A DNA stretch of 64,000 bases from DASXMT01 sp963781305 (GTDB taxonomy: Bacteria > Actinomycetota > Acidimicrobiia > Acidimicrobiales > RAAP-2): NCBI GenBank assembly GCA_963781305.1, contig CAWAFL010000013.1, positions 1-64,000 on the forward strand. The letters are read 5' to 3'. This document shows, piece after piece, positions 9,831 to 19,497 of the stretch. How positions within the stretch are numbered: position 1 is the stretch's first letter; every line of letters begins with the position of its first letter. The notes under the pieces were generated by a model. The model was not told the origin of the DNA and did no database searches. It saw only the letters and a list, made by a program, of their open reading frames with translations. A program made the position numbers and the translations under genes.

Positions 9831-12617
9831 CTAGGCTGGCGCCGACGGAATCGCCGGTTTCCCGGCCGGCATCGTCTGTTCGCCGGGACCGACGAGATCG
9901 AGACCGGCGAGCTGCGTGCGGGAGCTGATATTGAGCTTCCTGAACACGTTGCGCAGGTGGAAGTCGATCGTGCGCGAGCTGAGGAACAACTGGGCTGCCA
10001 CCTCTCGGTTGCTGAGGCCCTGGGCCACGAGGTGCACGATCTGGAGTTCCTGTGCTGTGAGTTTGTCCCTAGTGCTCGGGTCACGTCGCCGAGCCACTTG
10101 CCCGCTTGCGCGCAGCTCCATCCGTGAGCGCTCCGCCCACAGCCTCGCTCCCAGTTCCTCAAAGCCGTTGAGAGCCGCGCGCAGGTGCTCGCGCGCCTCA
10201 ACTCGACGGCGGGCGCGCCGGAGCAGCTCACCCAGGGCGAGTTCGGCGCGGGACCGCTCGAACGGACGGCTGGCCTTGGCGTGCGCGTCCAGTGAGGCAC
10301 GGAAGAGACGTTCGCATTCCCGCTCGTCATGGGAGAGCAGACCTCGGCAGTGCAGAGCCACTGCGCGTGCCCAGGCAGACCCGCCGTTTTCCGCCCATGG
10401 TTCGAAATAGGCAAGCCACTCACGGGCTGCATCCCGCTCGCCGGCGTGGACCGCCGCTTCGATTCGATCGAGCATGCACCACAATCCGATGCCCCTGTTG
10501 GAGATGGCTCGGGCGTGCGAGAGCGCCTCTTCGGTTCGGCCGAGTCCTAGCTCGAGCACCGTCAGCGCCCAGTGCGCTGACTCGGTGGCGAGGGCGAAAC
10601 GCCGCGCGGACGAGAGCTCGAGACTCTCCCCCGCCAGGGACCGGCACTCGTCCTCGTCCCCGCGGTGGGCTGCGATTAGAGCGAGCTGGACGAGATGGTA
10701 CGCGACGAGGTCGTGCTGGCCGATCTCTCGTGCGATCCGGAGGCCTTCGTTCATGTTCGCCGCCGCCGAGGCCCAGCGGCCTTCCCATAGCTCGGCCCAG
10801 CCCACTCGGGGAAGGATCTGCGTGAGGATGACAAGCAGGCCGGCAGTGCGGGCCCGAACTATCGCCTCGTGGTTGATGCGGTAAAAGGCCCGATCGTCCC
10901 CAAGGAAGAGCGCGGCTCGCCCGGCGAACAGGAGCGCCACGGGCTCCTCGGTCGTAGAGCCGTCATCAAGCTGCGTCGCCAAACTCAAGGCGAGGCGAAG
11001 TGCCGGCGCGGCAGTGGCGAAGTCGCCCTCATAGTGGGCGCCGAGCCCGGTCAGAAGGGCAACAAGCATACGGCCGATCGGGGTGTCCACGGCGAGGCCT
11101 TGAGCAAGCTGGGAGATCGCAACAGCCGCCTCACCGTCATCTGCCCAGGTCGCAGCGACGCTGGCAAGGAAGAGCAGCTGCAGCGCACGCTCGCCATCGA
11201 GCGGCCCGACCTCAGCCGCGGCACGAAGGAGAAGCTGACAGGCGTCGGCGGGGCTGCCGTCGTTCATCTCGATCAGACCGAGATAGCGGTCGATGTCGGC
11301 GCGCTGGATTGGCTCCGAAGCGAGCGGCTGGGCTTGCGTGAGCAACATCGCCGCCCGCTCGACTCGGCCCCCTAACCACGCGTTCTCCGCCGCTGCGATC
11401 ACTCGATGCACCCGCTGGCGTTCGTTCGATGTCAGCGCGGCAGCCCGCTCGAAGGCCAATGAGGCGGCGGCGAAGCCACTCCGCTTCCGCGCCCGCTGTG
11501 CAGCCTGATCAAGCTCCTTCGCGACCGCGGGGTCGTGTCCGACGGTTGCGGCGGCGTGGTGCCAGGCCCGGCGATCGGCTTCCGACTCGTCGTTGAGCAC
11601 GCTCGCCAGCGCCCGGTGGACGATGTGGCGCCGCGAGAGCGGAGCGCTGTGGTAGACGGCTGAGCGCACCAGCGGGTGATGGAACTCGAGCTGGTCCCCC
11701 CGTACCCTGGCGAGCCCCTCCCGCTCGGCGGCATCGAGCGCTTGGGAGGCGGCTCCCAGTTGCGCCGCCGCGCTGAGGACGGTGGCGAGCTCGCCGCTGT
11801 CCTCGGCAGCGGCAACAAGCAGCAGCGTCTGGGTGTCCTTGGGCAGCTGATGCACTCGCGCCAAGAAGGCACGCTCGATGCGTTCGCCGACCGGTAGCGG
11901 CGAGAGCAGGGCCTCGGCGCCTGCGAGTTGCGCTTCACTCAACACCTCGGGGAGCTCGAGCAAGGCAAGGGGATTACCGCCGGTCGCCGCGACGAGACGC
12001 TGACGTGCCTCAGGCGATAGTGCGACGTTCGCCCGACGGCCGATCAGCGCCGCCGCTGCCTGCGGGTCGAGGCCGCCGAGCGCGAGTTCTGGCAGCCCGC
12101 GTGCCTCGAAGTCGTAACCCTCGCGCTCACGGACGGCGAAGAGCATGGCGATTCCCTCGGCCTCGAGCCGACGGCCGACGAACACGAGGGCGTCGGACGA
12201 AGCAGGGTCGAGCCAGTGGGCGTCATCGATGAGGCAGAGAAGCGGCCGATCCTCGGCCGCCTCGGCCAGCAGGGTCAACACGGCGAGTGAGATCAAGAAG
12301 CGGTCTTGGCCTTCTCGTACCTCGAGCCCGAGCGCTCCCCGCAGCGCGCCCCGCTGGGGCTCAGGGAGGCTCTCCAGGCGCCCAAGGATAGGACGGACGA
12401 TCTGGTGCAACACGGCGAAGGGGACGTGTGCCTCCGATTCGATCCCGCTGCCGCTCAGGACCTGCATGTCGGAAGCTCGCTCTCGTGCGTCCTCGAGGAG
12501 GGCGGACTTGCCGACACCCGCCTCGCCGCGGATGACGAGCACCCCGCTTCGCGACTCGCGAGCGTCCTCGAGGAGCGCAGCGATCCGAACGCCCTCCGCT
12601 TCCCTGCCGTAGAGCAT
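9831..12617 (-). CDS. Large LuxR-family ATP-binding transcriptional regulator
   Basis: A 928-residue LAL-type regulator from ATG 12617; the frame is open further upstream, but MLYGREAE is the usual family opening. The AAA/STAND ATPase has Walker A GEAGVGKS at residues 31-38 and a Walker B-like LLCLIDDAHWLD. A long helical-repeat middle region follows, and the C-terminal LuxR HTH reads LTAQELQIVHLVAQGLSNREVAAQLFLSSRTIDFHLRNV in outline. Such proteins sense a ligand or partner through the repeats and activate target promoters. It is divergent from the hemerythrin gene, with about 118 bases between starts, so that gene and the exporter beyond are candidate targets (inference). The gene is long and intact, unlike its left-hand neighbours. 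Confidence 0.92.
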   Translation of the reverse strand: MLYGREAEGVRIAALLEDARESRSGVLVIRGEAGVGKSALLEDARERASDMQVLSGSGIESEAHVPFAVLHQIVRPILGRLESLPEPQRGALRGALGLEVREGQDRFLISLAVLTLLAEAAEDRPLLCLIDDAHWLDPASSDALVFVGRRLEAEGIAMLFAVREREGYDFEARGLPELALGGLDPQAAAALIGRRANVALSPEARQRLVAATGGNPLALLELPEVLSEAQLAGAEALLSPLPVGERIERAFLARVHQLPKDTQTLLLVAAAEDSGELATVLSAAAQLGAASQALDAAEREGLARVRGDQLEFHHPLVRSAVYHSAPLSRRHIVHRALASVLNDESEADRRAWHHAAATVGHDPAVAKELDQAAQRARKRSGFAAASLAFERAAALTSNERQRVHRVIAAAENAWLGGRVERAAMLLTQAQPLASEPIQRADIDRYLGLIEMNDGSPADACQLLLRAAAEVGPLDGERALQLLFLASVAATWADDGEAAVAISQLAQGLAVDTPIGRMLVALLTGLGAHYEGDFATAAPALRLALSLATQLDDGSTTEEPVALLFAGRAALFLGDDRAFYRINHEAIVRARTAGLLVILTQILPRVGWAELWEGRWASAAANMNEGLRIAREIGQHDLVAYHLVQLALIAAHRGDEDECRSLAGESLELSSARRFALATESAHWALTVLELGLGRTEEALSHARAISNRGIGLWCMLDRIEAAVHAGERDAAREWLAYFEPWAENGGSAWARAVALHCRGLLSHDERECERLFRASLDAHAKASRPFERSRAELALGELLRRARRRVEAREHLRAALNGFEELGARLWAERSRMELRASGQVARRRDPSTRDKLTAQELQIVHLVAQGLSNREVAAQLFLSSRTIDFHLRNVFRKLNISSRTQLAGLDLVGPGEQTMPAGKPAIPSAPA

Positions 12618-12735
12618 CCCCTGTGATGCTAGCCGCCCTCGCCGGGAGCCAAACCGGCGAAATCGCCGGTGCGAATACCTACGGCTGGGAGCAATGTTGA
12701 CACTGATCCCTGTACCCGTCGGAAAGGACACCGAA

Positions 12736-13479
12736 ATGACCACACCCGAGACAACCGCTAAGAGATCCCTAAACAGCCGTGAAAACGCAAACACCCCGCC
12801 TGAGCGCCGCGATCATCGAGCAACCCCGGTGAGTACCGCCGGATCCGGCGTCGACACCCACGAGATGGTTCTGATCCACGGTGTCATCCGCCGTGAGATC
12901 GGTCAGTTACCCCGACTGTTCCGCTCCGCGGCCAATGATCCTGCGCGATCTAAGGTCATCGGCGTGCACGCCCGACAGATGTTGGACTTCCTGCACACGC
13001 ACCACACCGGCGAAGACGAGCTGCTCTTTCCCCTGCTCCGCGAGCGACGTGTGCTCGACCCGGAGCTGATGGACCGAATGGATGCCCAACACGCTCAGGT
13101 CAACGACGCCTTCGTGGCCATCACAGCGGACCTGCCGGCGTGGGTGACGAGCGCGGACGCCGCCGCCGGCGAGCGGATGGCGGCCTGCATCGACATGACG
13201 ATGCCGACACTGATCGGTCACCTCGATGAGGAGGAGCGGAAACTGCTCCCGGTCGTCTCGGTCACGCTCACCCAGAGTGAATGGGACGCGCTCGGCAAGC
13301 ACGGCATCAGCGCCATCCCGGTCACGCGGCGCCTGCTGACCCTCGGATACATCACCGAGGAGACCGACGACGCGGAGCGCCAGAAGTTCATGCAGGTCCT
13401 GCCAGCCCCGGTTCGTCTGGCCTACAAGGTGATCGGCCACCGCCAGTTCGCTCGCGAGACAACCGCTATCCGCGGCTGA
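12736..13479 (+). CDS. Hemerythrin-domain protein
   Basis: A 247-residue protein with start ATG 12736 behind GGAAAGGA. The HHE cation-binding four-helix domain is seen as MVLIHGVIRREIGQLP, then FLHTHHTGEDELLFPLL, then MDAQHAQVN, then HLDEEERKLLPVV. These are the His/Glu ligands of a di-iron site. The first 40 residues are polar and probably disordered. Family members bind oxygen, nitric oxide or iron. A hairpin terminator follows at 13496. Confidence 0.88.
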   Translation: MTTPETTAKRSLNSRENANTPPERRDHRATPVSTAGSGVDTHEMVLIHGVIRREIGQLPRLFRSAANDPARSKVIGVHARQMLDFLHTHHTGEDELLFPLLRERRVLDPELMDRMDAQHAQVNDAFVAITADLPAWVTSADAAAGERMAACIDMTMPTLIGHLDEEERKLLPVVSVTLTQSEWDALGKHGISAIPVTRRLLTLGYITEETDDAERQKFMQVLPAPVRLAYKVIGHRQFARETTAIRG

Positions 13480-13495
13480 GCCATCCGCGATCCGG

Positions 13496-13527
13496 CACCA
13501 CAGCCCGCCTTCGCTCAGGCTGTGGTG
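13496..13527 (+). terminator. Hairpin terminator after hemerythrin gene
   Basis: Perfect 10-bp inverted repeat CACCACAGCC / GGCTGTGGTG with a 12-base loop, 16 bases after the stop codon. It lacks a U-tract, as is common in high-GC genomes. Confidence 0.7.
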
Positions 13528-13595
13528 TCGATCGCCTTCAACGCTGCTGGTGCATCAGCGGCCCCGCAACCGCCTACCCATCCTCAACGTGCCAA

Positions 13596-13628
13596 CCGAC
13601 AAGGAGATTCAGATGACAGTGTTGCATC
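13596..13628 (+). repeat. Direct repeat copy 1: redoxin gene 5' end
   Basis: A 33-base segment holding the ribosome site (AAGGAG), ATG and first codons (MTVLH). It matches 15391-15423 at 31 of 33 positions. The two copies bracket the exporter gene. Confidence 0.9.
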
Positions 13629-13777
13629 CGGGCGAGAAGTTCCCCAACCTCGCCGTCACCCCAATCGACGGGGCCGCCCTGGAGCTTCCCGACGTACGAC
13701 GACTGCGGCGTGATTATCGCCCTGTCGGCTTGGGAAGGAAACTCATGTCCTCGGAACAGGAGGCCGGTCTCCGATGA
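13613..13777 (+). pseudogene. Truncated redoxin/peroxiredoxin-like gene
   Basis: The first 27 codons (MTVLHPGEKFPNLAVTPIDG...ELPD) match the opening of AhpC/TSA-type redoxins. After that the frame is lost: another frame briefly shows GVIIALSAWEGNSCP, resembling the degenerate active-site strand, and the rest of the protein is gone. The frame stops at 13777 and its TGA overlaps the exporter ATG (13774), so the remnant may now act as a translated leader for the exporter. Confidence 0.7.
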
Positions 13778-15297
13778 GTGCGCCTTCCGAGCACCAGACG
13801 TCCCCCCTCTACACCCCCCGCGCGAAGAACCTCGCGCTGCTCCTCCTCGCGATGACGCAGTTCGTGATCGTGATCGACGCCTCGATCGTGAACGTCGCGC
13901 TGCCGTCAATCGGACGAGCGCTGAACGTCTCGCGCACGGACCTCTCGTGGGTCGTGAACGCCTACGCTCTGACCTTCGGCGGCTTCCTACTTCTGGGCGG
14001 CCGGATGGCCGACCTACTGGGGCGCCGGCGCATGTTCATGGTCGGCCTCGTGCTGTTCACGCTCGCCTCGCTCGCCGGCGGACTGGCGCAATCGGAGCCA
14101 TGGCTCATTGCCGCCCGGGCCGCGCAGGGCCTCGGAGCCGCGATCGTCTCGCCCGCCGCGCTGTCGATCATCACGACCACTTTCTCCGAGGGTGCCGAGC
14201 GCAACCGCGCGCTCGGTATCTGGGGTGCCGTCGCCGGCGCTGGAGGCGCAGCCGGGGTCCTGCTTGGCGGCATCCTTACCAGCGGACTGAGCTGGCGATG
14301 GGTCCTGTTCGTCAACGTCCCGATCGGCCTCGCGGCGGCAGCGCTCGCGCCCCGGTTGCTGGTCGAAAGCCGGGCCGACGATGGCACCAACACGTTCGAC
14401 ATACCGGGTGCGGTCACCGTCACCGCGGGATTATCGCTCCTCGTCTACGCGATCGTCAACGCCGTCAACGTGGGGTGGAGATCGTCGGAGACGCTGCTGC
14501 TGATCGCCGGTGCGATCGTCCTGCTGATCTCCTTCCTGCTGATCGAGTCCCGCCAGCGCCAGCCGCTCATGCCGTTCTCGATCTTCCGCCTGCGGACCCT
14601 ACGGGGCGCGGACATCGTCGGCCTGCTGCTCGGCATGTCGCTGTTCTCGATGTTCTTCTTTATCTCCCTGTACCTCCAGGAAGTCCTGCACTACTCGCCG
14701 ATCAAGACAGGAATCGCGTACCTGCCGCTTGCGGTCGGAATCATCATCTCGGCTGGGCTCGCGTCCCAGGTGGTCACGCGGATCGGGTTCAGGCCGACGC
14801 TGATCGCCGGGCTGCTGCTCGTCGCCGGCGGCCTGGTCTGGTTCTCGCGAGTGCCTGCACCGGGAGGCTCATACGTCGCTGACGTCCTCGGCCCGTCGCT
14901 GCTGGCGGCCGCGGGGTTCGGGTTCGCCTTCGTGTCCGTGACGATCGCCGCTGTTACGGGGACCAGGCCGCATGAGGCGGGGCTGGCATCGGGTCTGATC
15001 AACACCGCGCAGCAAATCGGCGGCGCGCTCGGACTGGCGATCCTCGCGTCGATCGCCAACAGCCGCACCCAGAGCCTCTTCCACTCTGGAGTCCACAACG
15101 CCTCCGTTGCCCTGACCAAGGGGTTCGACCAGGCGTTCTTGGTGGGCGCCGGCTTCGCCGTCGCCGGTGCGATCCTGGCCTTCGTGCTGATATCGTCACG
15201 GGACAGCCGCGGGCACTCGTTGGCCGCCCGCAGCGGCGACCCCACTCCTGCGGCTGCCGTCGGCGGCGACCCCACTCCTGCGGGTGCCGTCGGCTGA
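13774..15297 (+). CDS. MFS drug exporter, DHA2 family (14 TM)
   Basis: A 507-residue protein. The opening LALLLLAMTQFVIVIDASIVNVALPSIG is the family's first helix with motif D1-like residues. GGRMADLLGRRRMF is the MFS loop motif between helices 2 and 3, and AQGLGAAIVSPAALSII is motif B. About 14 hydrophobic segments fit proton-driven DHA2 exporters. It is translationally coupled to the redoxin remnant by ATGA. The C-terminus ends in two copies of GDPTPAxAVG encoded by a tandem repeat. It lies beside a LuxR/AAA regulator; the substrate is unknown. Confidence 0.92.
   Translation: MSAPSEHQTSPLYTPRAKNLALLLLAMTQFVIVIDASIVNVALPSIGRALNVSRTDLSWVVNAYALTFGGFLLLGGRMADLLGRRRMFMVGLVLFTLASLAGGLAQSEPWLIAARAAQGLGAAIVSPAALSIITTTFSEGAERNRALGIWGAVAGAGGAAGVLLGGILTSGLSWRWVLFVNVPIGLAAAALAPRLLVESRADDGTNTFDIPGAVTVTAGLSLLVYAIVNAVNVGWRSSETLLLIAGAIVLLISFLLIESRQRQPLMPFSIFRLRTLRGADIVGLLLGMSLFSMFFFISLYLQEVLHYSPIKTGIAYLPLAVGIIISAGLASQVVTRIGFRPTLIAGLLLVAGGLVWFSRVPAPGGSYVADVLGPSLLAAAGFGFAFVSVTIAAVTGTRPHEAGLASGLINTAQQIGGALGLAILASIANSRTQSLFHSGVHNASVALTKGFDQAFLVGAGFAVAGAILAFVLISSRDSRGHSLAARSGDPTPAAAVGGDPTPAGAVG
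15235..15294 (+). repeat. 30-bp tandem duplication in the exporter C-terminus
   Basis: Two 30-base units (15235-15264 and 15265-15294) differ at one base. They encode GDPTPAAAVG and GDPTPAGAVG immediately before the stop, lengthening the cytoplasmic tail without shifting frame. Confidence 0.9.
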
Positions 15298-15390
15298 CGT
15301 ACCGCGCCTCGTCCTCCGAGCGGGCTACCGATGCCACAGCCACGCTCGCCGCGGCGGATGCAGCCGTCTGCCCGATCTCACTGCAGCTAG

Positions 15391-15423
15391 CCGACAAGGA
15401 GGTTCAGATGACATTGTTGCATC
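15391..15423 (+). repeat. Direct repeat copy 2: redoxin gene 5' end
   Basis: Second copy of the 13596-13628 segment, including ribosome site, ATG (15408) and codons for MTLLH. No redoxin sequence follows; the frame stays open to 15932, but its 174 codons look random. This copy is therefore a displaced gene start rather than a gene. Confidence 0.85.
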
Positions 15424-15948
15424 GACCTGATGAACGAGCAGCAACCCGAAGCGCGGACGGTGGCCCCCTGCAGTTCACGCCCAACCTCATCGTTCTGGCT
15501 GAACCTCATACGCTGGGTAGTCAAATGCTCAGTGAGGTCCGGACGCGACCACCTGGGCGGCAGCCAAAGTGGCAGCCAAGCCCCTCGTCACAGACCGACC
15601 CCAGCCGACACCGGTCGAACAAACTCCCAGTTCAGAGGACTGCATCGACGGCGATCGACACGCCAAATGGGCCTACGGATCAGAAGGTTGGGTTCGGAAT
15701 TCTCCGAGCAGCGCCACATGCCGTCGACCCCAGCGCGAGGAACAAGGTCCGCCGTGCGTTGCTGAGGGTGCCGGACACGGCAATAAAGCCTGTATTGGCC
15801 GCGTTTGGTCATCGCCGCCCATCATTGTTTCGGTCTGTCTTGATTGTAGAGCCGGCCATCGCGGCAGTCGGTGCCTCGCTCGTTGCTTGTCACCGTTCCG
15901 ATCCGGCGGCTGCACAGACTGTCAGCCGATGACCTGGCCTTGCGACCG
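15424..15948. other. Gene-free stretch containing a tRNA remnant
   Basis: About 520 bases between the second redoxin leader and the end of the nuclease-helicase gene. I find no credible protein here. The only recognisable element is the tRNA-Arg 3' half at 15672-15716. Confidence 0.6.
15672..15716 (+). other. tRNA-Arg(ACG) 3'-half remnant, possible attachment site
   Basis: The sequence runs from the anticodon loop CTACGGA (anticodon ACG) through TCAGAAGGTTGGG to a T-arm-like GTTCGGAATTC and ends ...GCGCCA. It follows the 3' half of a bacterial tRNA-Arg with a few indels in the T arm. The 5' half is absent: the bases before the loop do not pair with it. A tRNA 3' half that breaks at the anticodon loop is the usual trace of integration by a tyrosine recombinase. 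It cannot form a working tRNA. Confidence 0.6.
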
Positions 15949-18900
15949 CTACCACTCCCACGCTCGGCACAGGGCGTTCACGAGCTGCATCTGCCGCGGC
16001 GTGCTGCAGAACACCCGCATGAGATCGGGGCTTGCCACGATAAAGGTGATGGCCCGCGCTCGTGAAGTGGCGACGTTCAATCGATGGAGGTCGAACAGGA
16101 ACTCGAGTCCTCGTGGCGCATCGGCCGCTGAAGATGTCGCCATGGAGTAGATGACCGCAGGTGCTTCCCGCCCTTGGAACTTGTCGACCGTGCCGACCTG
16201 AACTCCGTCGATCGCTGCATGCGAGAGGGCACGTTCAATCTCCCGAATTTGGGCGTTGTAAGGAGTGACGACCAGGATCTTTCCGGGAGCCATCTCAGAG
16301 GTGCGCCCGAATTGGTCGGTCCAGGAAGATAGGAGGAGCATTCGGACCAACTCGACCACTTGACGCGCCTCCTCAGGTGACGCGTTCGTATTCCCTTCGT
16401 GGACAACCTCGATGACGTGAAGCCCGGACTCCGTCGGCAGGTAATCGCTTCGCTGCACGCGCTGATTGATGAGGTCCGCCAGCCCATCGAGCCTTCCGTC
16501 GTAGAAGACTTCGGAGGTGTATTCGCACAGGCGCGGATGCATCCGGTAGGTGCGGTCGAGGAACAGGCCGGCGTCGTCGGGCATGGTCACGTTTCGGCCG
16601 AGGACCTGCTCGAGCGCGGACGCGCCCGCGCCCGGCGGGTGGGCAGCCTGGCTCGGCTGGGCCAGCTGTTGGGGGTCTCCGAGCAAGACCAGGTTTCGGG
16701 CTCCCCCAGCCACGGCCAGCGTGTTGGCCAGTGACAGCTGGCCGGCCTCGTCCACGAACAGTGTGTCGACCGCGTCAGCGAATTCAGGTCGGGCCCACAT
16801 CCAGGCCGTGCCGGCGACGACGTCGAACTCGTTATTGTCAAGGCCTTTGATGATGGCGGGGTAGTCGAGGCAGTCAGCCGCGTAGTGACCGTACCGGCCG
16901 TCCTTATCGGCATGTTGAGCGATACGCAATGACCGACCAGAATCCGACGCCATTGCGACAACCGCATCCAAGAGGTTGCAGATGACAGCGTGTGATGGTG
17001 CTGTGATACCGACGGTGCGCTTGGTCCCCGTCAGAGCGAGGATGGCCTCTGCGCCGGTGAAGGTCTTTCCTGTGCCCGGGGGTCCCTGGATGGGCAGATA
17101 GGAGGATCGGAGCCCGAGGATGAGACGGGTCGCCGCCACCCCCGAGGCCTCTCCGTCGTTTCGCAGCTCCCCGGCCGCTTGGCTGTCGCCGGTCGGGCGA
17201 CGCCGGAGTAGGAGCGCCGTGGCGGGGTCTGAGCCGTCGACACCGTCTTGCACGGCCCGTCCGCCGAGATCGCGAAGCCGGTCAGAGAGCATGTCCGTGT
17301 TGATCGGACCACCCTCGATTATGGCGGCTGGCAGCACGTCGTCGGTCCCCTTGCGAACCTTGAGGTCGATCGTGCCTTTCTCCTCGTCAATGGCCTCGAC
17401 CGTCCAGTTCTTGTTGCTTACGGGGTCTTGGGCCTTGTCCTTTGGGCCGAAGCCGTGTTCCTGCTCGGGAAAATAGAATCGGCGCACCACGGACTGCTTA
17501 ATGTGGCCGATGACTTCGCCGCCGGTTAGTTCGCCGATGGCTTCTCGCTCGCCAACCAAATCGGGGCTGCTTAGCTCCTTGCGGCGGAAGTATTGCCACC
17601 ACGCTGGCTTCGCCTCGCGCCTGTGCCATTCGAGCAGGTCGGCCAAGAGTGCCTTGGCGTTCTCCTCCTGGCTGCGACGCTCAATGTCTTCCGGGATGCC
17701 TTCGAGCAATTGCGTCTTCAGGCGAGCCACCTCAGGATCCTGGACTCCGTGGGCCTCCTCCTCGACCACGGGCCTCGGCAGGTCGGTTCCCACGCTGGCC
17801 GCAAGCTCGGCCCGCCGCTCCTCCAGCCAGTCTCGAAGGACGAGGGTGGCCCGGCAATCGTCCTCGTTGTAGCCGGCGACCCCACGCTGGCCCTCGACGT
17901 TCTGCTCCGCAGTTCCCTCCTCGAGGTCAGCGTCGAAAGCGATCAGGTAGGCGGTGGCATCTCGCAAATCAACCAGCCGCTCGTAGCCGACTAGCGGCTC
18001 GAGTCTCTTGATGGAGTAGCTCTCGACCCCGGCCCGGATGCCCTGGCGTACGACGCGGTACAAGTCGACGAAGACACCGAGGCGGAACAGATCGTCGACC
18101 TCGTCCTCGTGGGTGCCAAACCTACCCATGAGGCGGCCGACGGCCTCCTCTCTCGTCTCGTGCAGGGCCGTCAGGTGGTCGATCGACGTCGGTTCATAGT
18201 GGTTGTAGTGATAGACGTGTAGACGGGGGTTCCGCCTCCGCCGCTCGGTGATGAAGTCGATCAACTCCTGGAATGCCCGTTTTTCGCCTCGCCGGTCGAA
18301 GGCCCAGATCTGCGTATAGCGCGCCGCGCCGTCTTCGTCGGTGTCGCCGGTGTCGACGATGCCGAACAGGTACTGCAGTCCGAACTCTTTCCCGTCTTCG
18401 GTGTAGTAGCGCGCCCCTTCGATGTCGAAAAAGAGGTCGCCCACCGAGGGTTCGGGCAACGCCAGGAGGCCGCGGTTGGGAACGAGAGCGCCACGGCCGT
18501 CCCGGTCGGGCTCGAGCAGTTGGTACTCGATGGTGCCTGCGTCCTCACTGGCCACCTGCAACCTCGCCTGCAGTTGGGCTCGCGCCACGGAGCTCGGGTC
18601 GCCGTGCTCGAGCGCCGGCAGCTCGGCCAATCCGGCAAAGTCCCGGCGGGTGCTGATGCCCGCCGCCTTGAGGGCGAGGCGCTGCCCGGTGGCCATGCCA
18701 GCGATAAGCGATAGGTCATCGTCGGAGCGTCGGCGGTCATTGCAGTTCACGCTCCAACGACAGATTGCGCAATGCTCGACTGGTTCCGGGTAGGGATCGG
18801 CGGGGGGGTTGATCTCGGGGTCGCCGTTGAGGAATTCCTGTAACAGAAGGCGGACCCGCCGTTCGTAGGCTGCATAGTCGGCTACCCGGAAGGACGAGAA

Positions 18901-19458
18901 TTCGCCGTCGCCGAGGGCGAGGTGCATCCTGTGCGGCGCTGCGCCTTGGGTGTCGTCCAGGAGTGCACTGTAAAAGGCAACCTGCAATACCGCTCGAGCC
19001 TTGGCCGTTCGGGCCAGCTTGGCGTCAACGACCTCGTAGTGGTGGGCCACTTCTTTGTGGTCGCCCTCAGCCTGGGGAAGGACATCGGAGCGAATCAGGA
19101 AGTCGGGACGGCCCAAGAGCGGGGAGGCGGCTGTCACGGTCGCCTCGGCCTGGAGAACTCCCTGAAAAATGACAGCGACCCCACTGCGCAGCGCATCACG
19201 GGTGACCTGTATGGCTTCGGTGTCGCTCGAACGTGGGATCTCGACCACGTCAAGACCGTCGAGGCGGAATTGGTCCAGGACATTGCGTTCGTGCTGCTCA
19301 CCCCGCCTGACTAGCTCTTCGAAGCCGACATCGTAGGCCTTGACTGGCTGCAGCAAGTCCTTCGCCGAGAGAGTGTCGAGGCGAGTCAGATGACGGCAGG
19401 CGAGAAAGTTGGAGAGATCACTTGCTGACACCCGCAGTCGTCCATCGATCAGCCTCAT
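15949..19458 (-). CDS. Fe-S RecB-family nuclease fused to SF1 (Dna2/NAM7-type) helicase
   Basis: A 1169-residue fusion. The N-terminal half is a TM0106-type RecB nuclease. GRPDFL (116-121), VVDAKLA (143-149) and QVAFYS (159-164) supply the Asp/Lys/Gln nuclease motifs. Cys21 together with Cys230, Cys233 and Cys239 (CAICRWSVNC) gives the four-cysteine pattern of a 4Fe-4S cluster as in Dna2, AddB and Cas4. A second RNase-H-like region starts with DLFFDIEGARYY. The C-terminal half is an SF1 helicase: Walker A IQGPPGTGKTFTG near 785, DEAx-type FVDEAGQ near 900, GDPQQL, TYRMHP, VVTPYNAQI, TVDKFQGRE and VATSRAR. It probably processes DNA ends. Start ATG 19458; no coding partner overlaps it. It is intact and neighbours an ArdC gene. 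Confidence 0.9.
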   Translation of the reverse strand: MRLIDGRLRVSASDLSNFLACRHLTRLDTLSAKDLLQPVKAYDVGFEELVRRGEQHERNVLDQFRLDGLDVVEIPRSSDTEAIQVTRDALRSGVAVIFQGVLQAEATVTAASPLLGRPDFLIRSDVLPQAEGDHKEVAHHYEVVDAKLARTAKARAVLQVAFYSALLDDTQGAAPHRMHLALGDGEFSSFRVADYAAYERRVRLLLQEFLNGDPEINPPADPYPEPVEHCAICRWSVNCNDRRRSDDDLSLIAGMATGQRLALKAAGISTRRDFAGLAELPALEHGDPSSVARAQLQARLQVASEDAGTIEYQLLEPDRDGRGALVPNRGLLALPEPSVGDLFFDIEGARYYTEDGKEFGLQYLFGIVDTGDTDEDGAARYTQIWAFDRRGEKRAFQELIDFITERRRRNPRLHVYHYNHYEPTSIDHLTALHETREEAVGRLMGRFGTHEDEVDDLFRLGVFVDLYRVVRQGIRAGVESYSIKRLEPLVGYERLVDLRDATAYLIAFDADLEEGTAEQNVEGQRGVAGYNEDDCRATLVLRDWLEERRAELAASVGTDLPRPVVEEEAHGVQDPEVARLKTQLLEGIPEDIERRSQEENAKALLADLLEWHRREAKPAWWQYFRRKELSSPDLVGEREAIGELTGGEVIGHIKQSVVRRFYFPEQEHGFGPKDKAQDPVSNKNWTVEAIDEEKGTIDLKVRKGTDDVLPAAIIEGGPINTDMLSDRLRDLGGRAVQDGVDGSDPATALLLRRRPTGDSQAAGELRNDGEASGVAATRLILGLRSSYLPIQGPPGTGKTFTGAEAILALTGTKRTVGITAPSHAVICNLLDAVVAMASDSGRSLRIAQHADKDGRYGHYAADCLDYPAIIKGLDNNEFDVVAGTAWMWARPEFADAVDTLFVDEAGQLSLANTLAVAGGARNLVLLGDPQQLAQPSQAAHPPGAGASALEQVLGRNVTMPDDAGLFLDRTYRMHPRLCEYTSEVFYDGRLDGLADLINQRVQRSDYLPTESGLHVIEVVHEGNTNASPEEARQVVELVRMLLLSSWTDQFGRTSEMAPGKILVVTPYNAQIREIERALSHAAIDGVQVGTVDKFQGREAPAVIYSMATSSAADAPRGLEFLFDLHRLNVATSRARAITFIVASPDLMRVFCSTPRQMQLVNALCRAWEW

Positions 19459-19497
19459 CGGGCCTCAAGGGTAACTGGGCATGCTCAGCCACGTGGG

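Noticed and set aside
12697..12720. TTGACA upstream of the hemerythrin gene as a promoter
   Set aside because: No acceptable -10 hexamer at 15-19 bases; position relative to the start is also too close.
13710..14882. 390-codon frame overlapping the exporter
   Set aside because: Arginine/proline-rich shadow of the membrane protein gene in another frame.
15408..15932. 174-codon frame starting in the second redoxin leader
   Set aside because: Beyond MTLLH there is no resemblance to any protein, and it overlaps the tRNA-Arg remnant.
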